DNA from: an uncultured Flavobacteriaceae bacterium
GTDB lineage: Bacteria > Bacteroidota > Bacteroidia > Flavobacteriales > Flavobacteriaceae
Reading direction: 5' to 3'
Assembly: GCA_947502635.1 (NCBI GenBank)
Contig: CANNAN010000001.1
Location: forward strand, 558,001 to 622,000
DNA length: 64,000 nt
Below are positions 10,918 through 20,234 of the stretch, one piece after another. The translations under genes were made by a program, and so were the position numbers. Every line of letters starts with the position of its first letter. Within the stretch, counting starts at the first letter, position 1. The notes below the pieces were generated by a model. That model was not told the origin of the DNA, did not search any database, and worked only from the letters and a program-made list of their open reading frames with translations.

Positions 10918-13743
10918 ATGAGATACATTTTTTTACTGTCTGCCTTTTTTATGATAGGATGTTTAGAAGAAGAAAAAACAAAGCATCGTAATGATGTGGT
11001 TCATGAACAAGATGCGCAACAAAAAACAGATTATACTAACTGGCAGGTATATCGAGGAGATAAAAAAGGCAACCAGTTTGCAGAATTAGCGCAAATTCAT
11101 GCAGCAAATGTTAATAAATTAGAACTTGCCTGGCAATACCGCACTGGAGATGCAAGTGAGCGCTCATCCATGCAGTGTAACCCTATTATGATTGATGGTC
11201 TATTATATTTTTCTACATCAACTTTAAAAGCTATTGCTCTGGACGCTACTACAGGTAAAGAAGCTTGGGTTTTTGAATCTTCAAAGTATAACAAAGACGG
11301 AAAGGTTTTTAGAGGTAGAAGCCGAGGGGTTACTTATTGGCAATCAAAAGATGGTACAGACCGTCGTATATTCCATTATGTTAAAAATAGAGTGTATGCA
11401 ATTAATGCAAAAACGGGAGAGCTTATAGAATCTTTCGGCTCAAATAACAAAGGTTTTATTGATTTACGAGAACATTTGGATATGGAACTAGGTAAAGCTT
11501 CCATTGAAGTTACCACGCCTGGAATTGTATATAAAAATACATTAATAGTAGCATCAAGGGTTCCAGAAGGCTATAAATCTACACCAGGTCATATTAGGGC
11601 TTTTGATGCTATTACTGGACAATTTAAATGGATATTTCATACCATACCAAAAGAAGGTGAGTTTGGTTATGATACTTGGGAGTTTGTGGAAGGAGAAACT
11701 TATGGAGGAGCCAACGCATGGGGAGGATTTACTTTAGATGAAAAAAGAGGTTGGGTATTTTGTGCAACAGGCTCGCCAGCATACGATTTCTATGGAGGTC
11801 ATAGAAAAGGACAAAACTTATTTGGTAATTGTGTGTTAGCCTTAAATGTTGAAACAGGAGAACGTGTTTGGCATTATCAAACTGTACACCATGACTTATG
11901 GGATTATGATAATCCATCAGCTCCCATATTGGTAACTATAAGAGATGAAGGGAAGCAAAAAGACGCCGTTGTACAATTAACAAAAATGGGACTTACTTTC
12001 GTTTTAGATCGTGAAACAGGAAAACCAATATTTCCTGTAGAAGAAATGGAAGCACCCCCATCAACTCTTGAAGGAGAAGAAGCTTTTCCTACACAGCCCA
12101 TACCTCTTAAACCACTACCATTAACCCATTTGGGAATGACTGAGGCTAATTTAACAAATGTGTCTCCAGAAGCAAGAGCAGCTGTACTTAAAAAGTTTTC
12201 AAAGCTAATACCTGGAGTTTTATACGAACCGCCTTCAGAGGTAGGTACTATTTCTGCTCCTGGAACACTAGGAGGTGTCGAATGGCAAGGGGGATCTTTT
12301 GATCCTTACTCAAACATTTTATATGTAAATTCTAATAATGGCGCTTCTATTTTAAAAATGAAAAAAGTAAAGGATTTAAAGAATAAGAAGCTATCAAAAC
12401 TCCAACAAGGCCGTCAATTGTATGTGCAAAATTGTGCGTCTTGTCATGGTATTGAAAGGGAAGGGGTACCACCTGTATATCCTAGTTTGCTAAATCTAAA
12501 AAAATCAAAGGAGGAGATTACTGAAGTTATTAAAAATGGACGAAATATCATGCCTGCATTTCCTCAGTTTAAGAAAGAAGAATTTGTTTTGTTAGCTGAT
12601 TATTTGTCTAGTAATAAGGTTGTTAAAGATACTGCTGTAACCAGTGAAGGAGCGGTGAGGTATCACCATACGGGGTATGCTAATTTTTTAGACCATCAAG
12701 GGTATCCAGGAGTTGCTCCGCCTTGGGGGACTTTAAATGGTATTGATTTAGCTACAGGTAATTTTGTTTGGAGAAAGACTTTAGGCGAATACCCCGAACT
12801 TGTAAAACAGGGGATACGCAATACAGGCACAATGAATTACGGAGGAGCAGTAGCTACTTCTGGTGGCGTTATTTTTATAGCAGCTACAGCCGATGAAAAG
12901 ATTAGAGCTTTTGAAAAAAGCCGAGGTAAATTATTATGGGAGTATAAGCTCCCCGCTGGGGGGTATGCAACGCCGACTATTTATATGAAAGATGGTAAAC
13001 AATATGTTGTTATTGTTGCTGGAGGCGGTGGCAAAAACGGTACGCCATCTAGTGATCATGTTATGGCGTTTGCACTCCCTGATAATTACTTAAATACCAC
13101 TAAAGTAGATTTAGAAGGAAAAAAGGACAACCAAGGCTGGATTTCACTTTTTAATGGAAAAAATTTGGATGGTTGGGTGCATATGAATGGATCTCATAAG
13201 TATAGAGTTGAAAATGGTGCTATTATAGGAAGAACAACTCCAGAAAGCCAAAATTCTTTCCTGTGTTCATTGCAGGAATTTGATGATTTCGAATTTGAGT
13301 GTGATGTTATGGTAGATGATATTACGAATCAAGGCATACAATTTAGATCTTCCGCACGACCTGTCACAGAAAAAGACCATAGTCTTTTTAGAGCTGGACG
13401 GGTATGGGGGCCGCAACTTGAGATTAGACGTAAAATGGGAGAAGGCAAGGTGACAACGGGTTTAATTTATGGTGAAGCTATGGGAATAGGCTTCCTTTCT
13501 TCGGAAGAAAAAGTAAAAAACAGTCATGACTTCTATATCTCTGAGGGGTGGAACAAAATCCGTATTGTAGCAAAAGGGCCAAGGGTACAAACTTTTTTGA
13601 ATGGACATCAAATAGATGATGTTGTTAATGAAGAAGTATATAAGACACACCCCAAAGGTTTTATAGGCTTGCAAATACATGGAATGAAAGGTAAGAAGCA
13701 GTTTACTATGGGGTGGAAAAATATAAAAATAAAACCCATTTAA
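10918..13743 (+). CDS. PQQ dehydrogenase with inserted haem c and C-terminal 3-keto-disaccharide hydrolase (DUF1080) domain; lipoprotein
   Basis: The ORF track starts at 10891, but the ATG at 10918 opens a proper lipoprotein signal ('FFMIGC') and gives 941 residues. From about residue 35 comes an eight-bladed quinoprotein propeller of the membrane glucose dehydrogenase type ('WQVYRGDKKGNQFAEL', repeated 'A.D..TG...W' blades). A cytochrome c domain with CxxCH (C506-H510, 'CASCHG') is inserted before the last blades. Residues from about 739 to the end form a DUF1080/3-keto-disaccharide hydrolase lectin-like fold ('GWISLFNGKNLDGW', 'GIQFRSSARP', 'GFIGLQIHG'). Such an enzyme would oxidise a sugar with PQQ, pass electrons through haem c, and could act on the keto-sugar with the same chain. 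PQQ would have to be made or scavenged. Confidence 0.88.
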   Translation: MRYIFLLSAFFMIGCLEEEKTKHRNDVVHEQDAQQKTDYTNWQVYRGDKKGNQFAELAQIHAANVNKLELAWQYRTGDASERSSMQCNPIMIDGLLYFSTSTLKAIALDATTGKEAWVFESSKYNKDGKVFRGRSRGVTYWQSKDGTDRRIFHYVKNRVYAINAKTGELIESFGSNNKGFIDLREHLDMELGKASIEVTTPGIVYKNTLIVASRVPEGYKSTPGHIRAFDAITGQFKWIFHTIPKEGEFGYDTWEFVEGETYGGANAWGGFTLDEKRGWVFCATGSPAYDFYGGHRKGQNLFGNCVLALNVETGERVWHYQTVHHDLWDYDNPSAPILVTIRDEGKQKDAVVQLTKMGLTFVLDRETGKPIFPVEEMEAPPSTLEGEEAFPTQPIPLKPLPLTHLGMTEANLTNVSPEARAAVLKKFSKLIPGVLYEPPSEVGTISAPGTLGGVEWQGGSFDPYSNILYVNSNNGASILKMKKVKDLKNKKLSKLQQGRQLYVQNCASCHGIEREGVPPVYPSLLNLKKSKEEITEVIKNGRNIMPAFPQFKKEEFVLLADYLSSNKVVKDTAVTSEGAVRYHHTGYANFLDHQGYPGVAPPWGTLNGIDLATGNFVWRKTLGEYPELVKQGIRNTGTMNYGGAVATSGGVIFIAATADEKIRAFEKSRGKLLWEYKLPAGGYATPTIYMKDGKQYVVIVAGGGGKNGTPSSDHVMAFALPDNYLNTTKVDLEGKKDNQGWISLFNGKNLDGWVHMNGSHKYRVENGAIIGRTTPESQNSFLCSLQEFDDFEFECDVMVDDITNQGIQFRSSARPVTEKDHSLFRAGRVWGPQLEIRRKMGEGKVTTGLIYGEAMGIGFLSSEEKVKNSHDFYISEGWNKIRIVAKGPRVQTFLNGHQIDDVVNEEVYKTHPKGFIGLQIHGMKGKKQFTMGWKNIKIKPI

Positions 13744-14007
13744 TTGTTTTGTAAGACCTTTTAAATCGTATTTCAAAAGTATTTTTTTTAACCTAAGTTC
13801 ATTGTTTGGGCATAAAATTCATGGAATTTTGTCGATTAGTTATCCTTTTTGTTTTAAAAAGCATTGATCAGTGTTTTTTAATTTAAATAGTTTTCATTTT
13901 AAATAAGTTTAATTAAAAAAGAAGTTATGAATACAAGTTAGAAAGTGAAAAAACAAAAACGCAAAAAATTAAATTATTAATTCTTTAAATAAACCCCAAA
14001 TATTATC

Positions 14008-15690
14008 ATGAAGTATTTAAAAGTAAATAAGTCATTAGCAAAAAGAGCTTTTGTCTTACTAGTATTATTTTTTATCAATTTTGTATCTGCAAGAACCTAT
14101 TATGTTGACAAAGACAACAGATTTGGAAATGGAGCACGAAATGATTGGCCTGGAACAAAAGAACAACCAAAACGTGATTTTGACGGCTCTTGGTTTAAGA
14201 ATAATTTACAGCCAGGAGATACCGTTATAGTCAGAGAAGCTTCATCATCTTATAAAGCGATGTCTTTTGAAACAAGTGAAGGAAGCGAAGGGAATCCTAT
14301 TGTTATAATGGCTTACCCTGGTGAGACTATTATATTCGATAACAGGAAAAATTCAGGTCCTTTTGCTATAAAAATAGCCTCAGGGCTATCAAACATAAAT
14401 TTAGAAGGTCCTTTTTTTATCTCTCATAAAGATAAATCACTTAGTGTTTTAGGAAATTGCAAGAATATAAACTTCTCCAATGCTAAAATTACTAATGGAG
14501 GGCATGGACCTCGTTTAGAAGGTCTGGTAAATGGTGTTTTTAAAAACTTAGAAATAAGCCATCTTTCAGCAAATGGATTACAGTGTAGAGGATCTATTTC
14601 AACTCATAAAGGAAACCCTTGTCGAAATCTACGTTTTGAAAATATTAAAGTTTATGATGTTGATGATGGAAAACACCCTTCAAGTAGTGATGCAGATGGA
14701 TTTGTTAGCTCTGCAGGAGACAATTTGGTTTTTATAAATTGTACTACATGGGGTAATAGAGAAGATGGCTTCGATTTAGCTAGTAATTCTATAATGATTA
14801 ATTGTAAAGCTTATGATAATGTAGGATCTGGCTTAAAAGTGTGGAGAAGGTCTGGCGATAGTTATAAAGAGAAGACGGTAACTGTAATTAATGGCGTTTT
14901 TGCAAATAATGGTCATCATTATGATGATACCAATCCAGGTGTAAAAGTAAGCCGAGGTGCAGGGCTCAATTTATATAACTCTGTAGTATCAGGAGGCCAT
15001 GATCAAGGAATAAATATAAAAGTGTCTAAATCTGATGATCCTTCAGGATTGAATTATTTACCAGTAAGAGTATATAATACAATTGTTACTAATACGACCA
15101 ATGGGGCAGCTATTAAAGATGGTGGTAAGTCAATAGGGATTAGTATTTTAGAATCTGATTATAATCTTTATTATGGCAATGTTAGAGTAAATGATGGGTT
15201 CGAAATTGGAGATCATTCTATTATTAGCAAAGATCCATTATTTGTAGATGAAGATCATGTTGATTTCAAGTTAGAACCTGGTAGTCCTGCCATTAATTCT
15301 GGAACAAATATTGCTGCTTTTGATAGTGATTATGCAACACATGGTATGAAAGATTATGAAGGGAAATCAAGACCTGCTGGAGGTGGTTTTGATATAGGAG
15401 CTTTTGAAAGTTCTGGTACTTTGTCTTCTCCTAATATAGACTTAGAAGAAAGTATAACTGCTTACCCTAACCCAACAAGTACAGGTGTTAAAGTTGTTGT
15501 GCCTAGTACGGTTAATGATAGTAAAGTATCGATATCCGTACACAATATTTTAGGAACAATGGTGTCGGAAGAGCTCTATGAAATATCTAATGACCAAGTA
15601 TATGTACCAATGAACAATTTATATAAAGGTGTATATTTTGTAAAGTTAAGTTATGAAAATTCAAAAGCAATTAGAATAATCAAGCGTTGA
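14008..15690 (+). CDS. T9SS-secreted right-handed beta-helix protein, PL9-like polysaccharide lyase candidate
   Basis: 560 residues with a signal peptide (about 1-29, 'FINFVSA'). The body is a parallel beta-helix with many 'N.....N' turns. Acidic clusters D228/D230 ('SDADGF') and D253/D256 ('EDGFD') followed by K277 ('SGLKVW') recall the calcium site and lysine base of family PL9 lyases, although spacing to the lysine is shorter than in Pel9A. A 'choice-of-anchor Q' type stretch ('SPAINSGT', 'GFDIGAFE') precedes a type IX sorting domain ('AYPNPTSTG', ending 'KAIRIIKR'). It should be secreted to the surface and act on a uronic-acid polymer, but the substrate is unknown and a non-catalytic helix is possible. 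A terminator follows. Confidence 0.75.
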   Translation: MKYLKVNKSLAKRAFVLLVLFFINFVSARTYYVDKDNRFGNGARNDWPGTKEQPKRDFDGSWFKNNLQPGDTVIVREASSSYKAMSFETSEGSEGNPIVIMAYPGETIIFDNRKNSGPFAIKIASGLSNINLEGPFFISHKDKSLSVLGNCKNINFSNAKITNGGHGPRLEGLVNGVFKNLEISHLSANGLQCRGSISTHKGNPCRNLRFENIKVYDVDDGKHPSSSDADGFVSSAGDNLVFINCTTWGNREDGFDLASNSIMINCKAYDNVGSGLKVWRRSGDSYKEKTVTVINGVFANNGHHYDDTNPGVKVSRGAGLNLYNSVVSGGHDQGINIKVSKSDDPSGLNYLPVRVYNTIVTNTTNGAAIKDGGKSIGISILESDYNLYYGNVRVNDGFEIGDHSIISKDPLFVDEDHVDFKLEPGSPAINSGTNIAAFDSDYATHGMKDYEGKSRPAGGGFDIGAFESSGTLSSPNIDLEESITAYPNPTSTGVKVVVPSTVNDSKVSISVHNILGTMVSEELYEISNDQVYVPMNNLYKGVYFVKLSYENSKAIRIIKR

Positions 15691-15703
15691 TTTTTTCTGT
15701 GGT

Positions 15704-15767
15704 GTAGTCTTTAAAAGACTACGTTAGTGGTTGCTAAGGTGGGTTTAAAAGCCCACCTTATTTTTTT
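15704..15767 (+). terminator. Tandem hairpins, rho-independent terminator
   Basis: A perfect 7-bp inverted repeat (gtagtct / agactac, 15704-15722) is followed by a strong stem aaggtggg / cccacctt (15736-15759) and a T7 run. It lies just behind the beta-helix gene and before a convergent gene. The T-run supports termination of plus-strand transcription. Confidence 0.85.
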
Positions 15768-15793
15768 ATTATAAATACTTAATAATTTATAAC

Positions 15794-16996
15794 TTAAAAC
15801 TTTGGAATAAGATTCAAACTTACCCCGAGTACTTTTTGACTAATTGCGTTGAGATCTTCAAAAGAACCTTCAAAATGATAAGTTGTATGTTTATGGTACA
15901 TCGTTTCATTTGTATTAAGTTCTTTCGCGCTAGATGATGTTTCAAACTCATAAAATGGCCAGTTTCTATCTAAGGGTTCATTAACTTCACCATTAAAAAT
16001 ATTGGTTACATCACCATCGTAAGGCGTTTCATTTTTAGGTAATGAGTTTACATACAAAGAATCGTTTTTAAAAGTAAATTTTACAATATTTAAAAGATTA
16101 TTTTTTTCAGAATAACTACCTATAATGTTTTTAGATAAATCTGATTTTATCCCAATCTTATTTACCCCATCTGCATCAGCTTTATAAAAAACGACACGAT
16201 CTTTTGTAACCAACCTATCTGAGGTTACAGGGGTAAAATATCCAGTAACCGAATCGGTTTCTTTTTGAACAGGTATAATTACTCTATTATCAGGACTTGT
16301 ATGCATGCATCCTAATTCCCAAATGCATAGAAGACCATTTTCTTTACGCCATTGTTCGCCTAAGTTTTTCACATTTGTTTCAGCACTAAACCCAACAAAA
16401 GTAGTATGGTTGTTTAAAAAAATATTTAAATCGTTTTCAATTTGAGACTTTGTTAAAAGTGAAATTTTTCGCTTGGCATTAATATTAAAAATATAACCGT
16501 AATTGTTTCTTATTTGTAAATCGGCTCCATAGGTTGCAGATAATTTGTCCTTTTCAATTAAAGAAAACTTTTTAGAGTCTAAATCGGGAGAAATTTTCAT
16601 GTTTTCAATCTCTCGTTTTATCCCTTCATCAAAAAAAACAGAATATTTACCAAACTCAGGACCAAACCATAATCTGCTCTCTCCACCTAATTTAGACATA
16701 GTATGTCCATGGACGCCTTCATCAAACAATTTCCAATTAATGTAACCATAAGATTTTCCATTTAAACCATTGGAAGTACTTGTAAATACTTTAGCTTGGT
16801 AGCTCCCAGAAAAAGCAATAGCAGCATTACCGTGCTCTAAAACTTGTAAGTCATTTATAACGGCAAGTTTTTTTACATCATCAGCAAAGTTTGTGCTATT
16901 GGAAACTTTAGTTTCAGGGTTTTTACAATTAAAAAATGATGTTATTACAAGTATGAGAAGTACAGTGTTAGTAATTATATTATGTTTTTGAGTCAT
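15794..16996 (-). CDS. DUF6786-family lipoprotein
   Basis: 400 residues with lipobox 'SFFNC'. The stretch 'SGSYQAKVFTSTSNGLNGKS', 'GGESRLWFGPEFGKYSVFF' and 'NWPFYEFETSSSA' match what I remember of DUF6786, a Bacteroidota family with a galactose-mutarotase-like beta-sandwich fold. No enzyme activity is established for it. Such genes are common near carbohydrate-active enzymes. Here it is convergent with the beta-helix lyase candidate, so it may be part of the same sugar region. No catalytic residues can be assigned from the sequence. Confidence 0.7.
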   Translation of the reverse strand: MTQKHNIITNTVLLILVITSFFNCKNPETKVSNSTNFADDVKKLAVINDLQVLEHGNAAIAFSGSYQAKVFTSTSNGLNGKSYGYINWKLFDEGVHGHTMSKLGGESRLWFGPEFGKYSVFFDEGIKREIENMKISPDLDSKKFSLIEKDKLSATYGADLQIRNNYGYIFNINAKRKISLLTKSQIENDLNIFLNNHTTFVGFSAETNVKNLGEQWRKENGLLCIWELGCMHTSPDNRVIIPVQKETDSVTGYFTPVTSDRLVTKDRVVFYKADADGVNKIGIKSDLSKNIIGSYSEKNNLLNIVKFTFKNDSLYVNSLPKNETPYDGDVTNIFNGEVNEPLDRNWPFYEFETSSSAKELNTNETMYHKHTTYHFEGSFEDLNAISQKVLGVSLNLIPKF

Positions 16997-17153
16997 TAGT
17001 TTTTTATTAAAGTAGACTAAAGATACATTTTAAATTCAAAAAGATAATAAAGAAGCTAATTCTTAGGAGAATTGAGCTATTTAAATAAAAACCATCCCAA
17101 ACTTTTTAAGGTTTGAAATGGTTTTAAAGTATAGAGGTTTGGTTGACTTAAAT

Positions 17154-17882
17154 CTATTGTTTTTTTACACTGCCAGAAGAGCTGTTGTTTGTATCAACTT
17201 TTTCTGGATTTCCATAATATTTTATATCACCACCACTTGTTGCTTTTGCTGTAAGTTCTTTAGAGGTGTTTACTGTAATATCGGCACCACTTGTAGCCTT
17301 TACATGGCTGGATTCTGCTATTAAATCGGCCGCCTTAATATCACTACCACTAGTGGCTTCTACGATAAGTTTTACTGTTTTTCCAGATAACCGTAAATCA
17401 CTACCGCTAGTAGATTTGCAATTCAATACAGACGTATCGACTTCAAGTTTCATATCGCTGCCACTGGTTGATTTAAGATCTAAATTTTTAGTAGTTATAA
17501 CATTTGTAGAGTATACATCACTTCCGCTAGTAGATATAATACTTGAAATATCTTTAAAACTTACCAAGACTTTTTTAGACTTAGCGCGACCTATACTTTC
17601 TCTGGTATGTATTTTTAAAACACCATTTTCAACTTCTACCATAATAAGATCGTGTAAATTTTCATCAGCTTCAACCGTAATACTTTCGTTATCGCTTTGT
17701 GTTAAATATACATCTAAACCTTCGGTAGCTTTAATGGTTGAAAAAGGTTCGTGAATGGTTCTTTCCTCAGTTATAACATTTCCGTTTCCGCTAACTCCAG
17801 CACTGAAATTCATATCGAAGTTGCATGAAAAGAGTGTTAAACTTAAAATAGTCGCTAAAATAAATTTTACTAGTGTTGTCAT
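17154..17882 (-). CDS. GIN-domain (DUF2807) lipoprotein
   Basis: The ORF track starts at 17921; the ATG at 17882 is preferred because it opens directly on a lipoprotein signal ('LTLFSC') and leaves 242 residues. The mature part is a 'head GIN' auto-transporter adhesin-like domain ('ISSIISTSGSDVYS'). A (T/S)SG(S/A/G)D motif recurs about every 20-21 residues, one per beta-helix rung. The domain is widespread in Bacteroidota envelopes without known biochemical function. It is the last gene of a PadR-PspC-GIN set (106 bp behind PspC), which suggests an envelope-stress or surface role. Confidence 0.85.
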   Translation of the reverse strand: MTTLVKFILATILSLTLFSCNFDMNFSAGVSGNGNVITEERTIHEPFSTIKATEGLDVYLTQSDNESITVEADENLHDLIMVEVENGVLKIHTRESIGRAKSKKVLVSFKDISSIISTSGSDVYSTNVITTKNLDLKSTSGSDMKLEVDTSVLNCKSTSGSDLRLSGKTVKLIVEATSGSDIKAADLIAESSHVKATSGADITVNTSKELTAKATSGGDIKYYGNPEKVDTNNSSSGSVKKQ

Positions 17883-17988
17883 AATTGTTCGTTTTTTGAT
17901 TGATGATTTTTTATTATTCAAATATCTAATTAAATATGGTTGATTAGTAATTTAACTATCTGAATTGTATGTTTTTATAGATGAATTG

Positions 17989-19815
17989 TTATTTGTCTTT
18001 TGATTTTATATTGATACCGTCTGAATCTATTTTAACTTCAACAGTATCATCTTCTCCTGTAACACCTTTTCCGTTCACTTTTATATTGACATCATCATCT
18101 TTTATCTCTAAGCCAGTACTGTCTATTTTGACGCTGGATTTATCATCATGAACATCAATTTCTACTTTGTAAGGTTTTTCAACAGGACAATCCAAACATT
18201 TAATACCATCGTGTATGATTTGTAAATAGTGGTTGGCATCACCAGACGATACAATATTTCCGTTATAGGTTCTGTAATTTAAAAATGACTTGGTGCTATT
18301 ACTAAAATTAACAATACTTCCTTCTGGCAAATAGAGAATAACAACAATCTCTTGATCACTAAATTTATTTTCAGAAAGCGTAGATAAATAAGAGTCTAAT
18401 AATAATTCGCTCCCATTAAAAGTATAGTTGTAGCTTATGTTTTTAGCACGTTTAATAGCTTTTTCATAATTACTTCCGTCGGCTCTTTTCTCAATACCAA
18501 TTTTGGCTAAAGAATCGTTAGTGGATTTAACTATGATTTTTATGTCTGATCTATAAAGAGTTTTTTCCCCATTTTCATTATTTAATACCTTAAAGGAGTC
18601 GCTTCTATAAAGATTATTCATATAAAGATCGTTTTCTGCCATTTTAACTCTTAAAGTATCATTTGCAGCTATATTTAATTCCTGTTTTACAATAACACGT
18701 TCATTAAAAGTATGTTCACTTGCTTGTCGTATGCCCATAACAACCAGACCAATAGTGCCTATTATCCACAAGCCTAATAAAGTGAATTTAGCAATATTAC
18801 CAATTGATTTTAAGTTGTTTATCAGTATTTTTAATCCTAGATAGAAAAGAAAAAAGAAAGGAATCCCAACTGTAAAAAAGATAAATAGAGATACTAACCA
18901 AACTGGTGTATTTCCTGCATTAAGAACATCGACCAGATCAAGACCTGGAATATGAATAACATTAAAAACACCTAAAGAGAACAATGCAATTATTAGGCAT
19001 ATAATGGCTATGGCTCCAGCAAACATAAGTATAACACCAATAAATTTTGAGAATATCTTAAGGAAGAACATGATAACCTCTCCAAGTGTGTCGAAAAATG
19101 TTTTAGAACTTGATTTAATCTTGTTACCTTGTTTCTGAAAATCTACATTTTTGGCTGCATTTGAAACAGATTCCGAAACATTTTTAGCAGCAGCTCCCAC
19201 TGAATCGGTAACATTTTTAGCAACATCTGTAACGTTTTCAAAACCGTCTTTAATTTTTTTTTCAATGTTGCTAATGTTAACAGGTTCTCCTGTCATCATT
19301 ATTTTCTCTGCTGTAGTTTTTGCTTCTGGTACTAAAACCCACAGTAAAATATAAAGTAAAATACCTGTTCCAGCGGCGCTAAACAATATGATCCAAGCTA
19401 AACGAATCCAAATAGCGTCAATACCAAAATAATGTCCTAACCCAGAAGATACCCCACCAATATAAGAGTTGTCTGTATCTCTGAATAGTTTTTTAGAAGG
19501 CGACGTTTTACGCTTGTAAGAGGTTTGAGGCTCATCTTCAAAAATTTCATCGTCAACCAAATAATCTTCTGGTTGTCCCATGATTGAAATAACTTCGTCT
19601 ACCTCTTTAATACGTATAACCTCTTTATTGTTTTGAACACGCTCATTAAAGAGTTCTGCAATGCGCGCCTCAATATCTGATATAATTTCAGAACGTCCTT
19701 GAGAATCTGTAAATGAACGTTTTATAGCCTCAAGATAGCGTTGTAATTTTAAGTATGCATCTTCATCAATATGAAAAAAGATACCAGCTAAATTTATGTT
19801 GACAGTTTTATTCAT
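17989..19815 (-). CDS. PspC-domain membrane protein
   Basis: 608 residues. Residues 1-100 are a cytoplasmic head. A PspC domain follows (about 107-165: 'LFRDTDNSYIGGVSSGLGHYF', then 'WIRLAWIILF' and a transmembrane hairpin). A linker with repeated 'KNVTDSV/KNVSESV' segments and further membrane segments (about 235-370) lead to a C-terminal beta-rich region of about 230 residues that ends in repeated 'VKIDS.G..I' units. In proteobacteria PspC senses membrane stress with PspB; in Bacteroidota it is usually found with PadR regulators as here. Its start overlaps the PadR stop by 4 bp (ATGA), so the two are translationally coupled. Confidence 0.88.
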   Translation of the reverse strand: MNKTVNINLAGIFFHIDEDAYLKLQRYLEAIKRSFTDSQGRSEIISDIEARIAELFNERVQNNKEVIRIKEVDEVISIMGQPEDYLVDDEIFEDEPQTSYKRKTSPSKKLFRDTDNSYIGGVSSGLGHYFGIDAIWIRLAWIILFSAAGTGILLYILLWVLVPEAKTTAEKIMMTGEPVNISNIEKKIKDGFENVTDVAKNVTDSVGAAAKNVSESVSNAAKNVDFQKQGNKIKSSSKTFFDTLGEVIMFFLKIFSKFIGVILMFAGAIAIICLIIALFSLGVFNVIHIPGLDLVDVLNAGNTPVWLVSLFIFFTVGIPFFFLFYLGLKILINNLKSIGNIAKFTLLGLWIIGTIGLVVMGIRQASEHTFNERVIVKQELNIAANDTLRVKMAENDLYMNNLYRSDSFKVLNNENGEKTLYRSDIKIIVKSTNDSLAKIGIEKRADGSNYEKAIKRAKNISYNYTFNGSELLLDSYLSTLSENKFSDQEIVVILYLPEGSIVNFSNSTKSFLNYRTYNGNIVSSGDANHYLQIIHDGIKCLDCPVEKPYKVEIDVHDDKSSVKIDSTGLEIKDDDVNIKVNGKGVTGEDDTVEVKIDSDGINIKSKDK

Positions 19816-20153
19816 TTTTTTGTTGTTTTTTGGCTTGTTACTATATTCACTGCGTTTTGCAATTCGCTCCAGGTTGTATTCAATTCTTTAAGAAACAATT
19901 TTCCAGTTTCTGTTAATCCATAATATTTCCTTGGCGGTCCAGAGGTGGACTCTTCCCATCTGTAGTTTAAGAGTCCTGCATTTTTAAGTCGGGTAAGTAG
20001 TGGGTATATAGTACCTTCTACTACAAGCAACTTAGCGTCTTTAAGCGTGCTTAAAATTTCGGCTACATAGGCATCATCGTCCTTTAAGACAGAAAGTATG
20101 CAAAATTCTAATACACCTTTACGCATTTGTGCTTTTGTGTTTTCTATCTTCAT
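19812..20153 (-). CDS. PadR-family transcriptional regulator
   Basis: 113 residues with the complete PadR winged helix: 'MRKGVLEFCILSVLKDDDAY', 'VEGTIYPLLTRLKNAGLL', 'GPPRKYYGLTETG'. PadR proteins are repressors that usually control the gene cotranscribed with them. It overlaps PspC by 4 bp, so autoregulation of the PspC-GIN unit is likely. It belongs to the short subfamily without a long C-terminal dimer domain. Confidence 0.93.
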   Translation of the reverse strand: MKIENTKAQMRKGVLEFCILSVLKDDDAYVAEILSTLKDAKLLVVEGTIYPLLTRLKNAGLLNYRWEESTSGPPRKYYGLTETGKLFLKELNTTWSELQNAVNIVTSQKTTKK

Positions 20154-20234
20154 ATTCTAAAGCGTTTTAATATTAAGAAACTGTTCATTTTTTGATTGAT
20201 TATTGATGAAATACTGAAACTAATTCAGCATATG

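Noticed and set aside
13462-13776. 104-codon minus-strand ORF over the end of the PQQ/DUF1080 gene
   Set aside because: Covers a conserved DUF1080 coding region; composition is that of a shadow.
13744-14007. Possible riboswitch or promoter in the 264-bp gap before the beta-helix gene
   Set aside because: Only short AT-rich dyads (for example cattgatcagtg near 13862) and no full TAnnTTTG; nothing that supports a named element.
17266-17754. 162-codon plus-strand ORF, and evenly spaced 'actaccgctagtag'-like repeats that resemble a CRISPR array
   Set aside because: The repeats are the codons of the TSGSD motif in the GIN-domain gene on the other strand, spaced about 60 bp and too variable; the ORF is their shadow.
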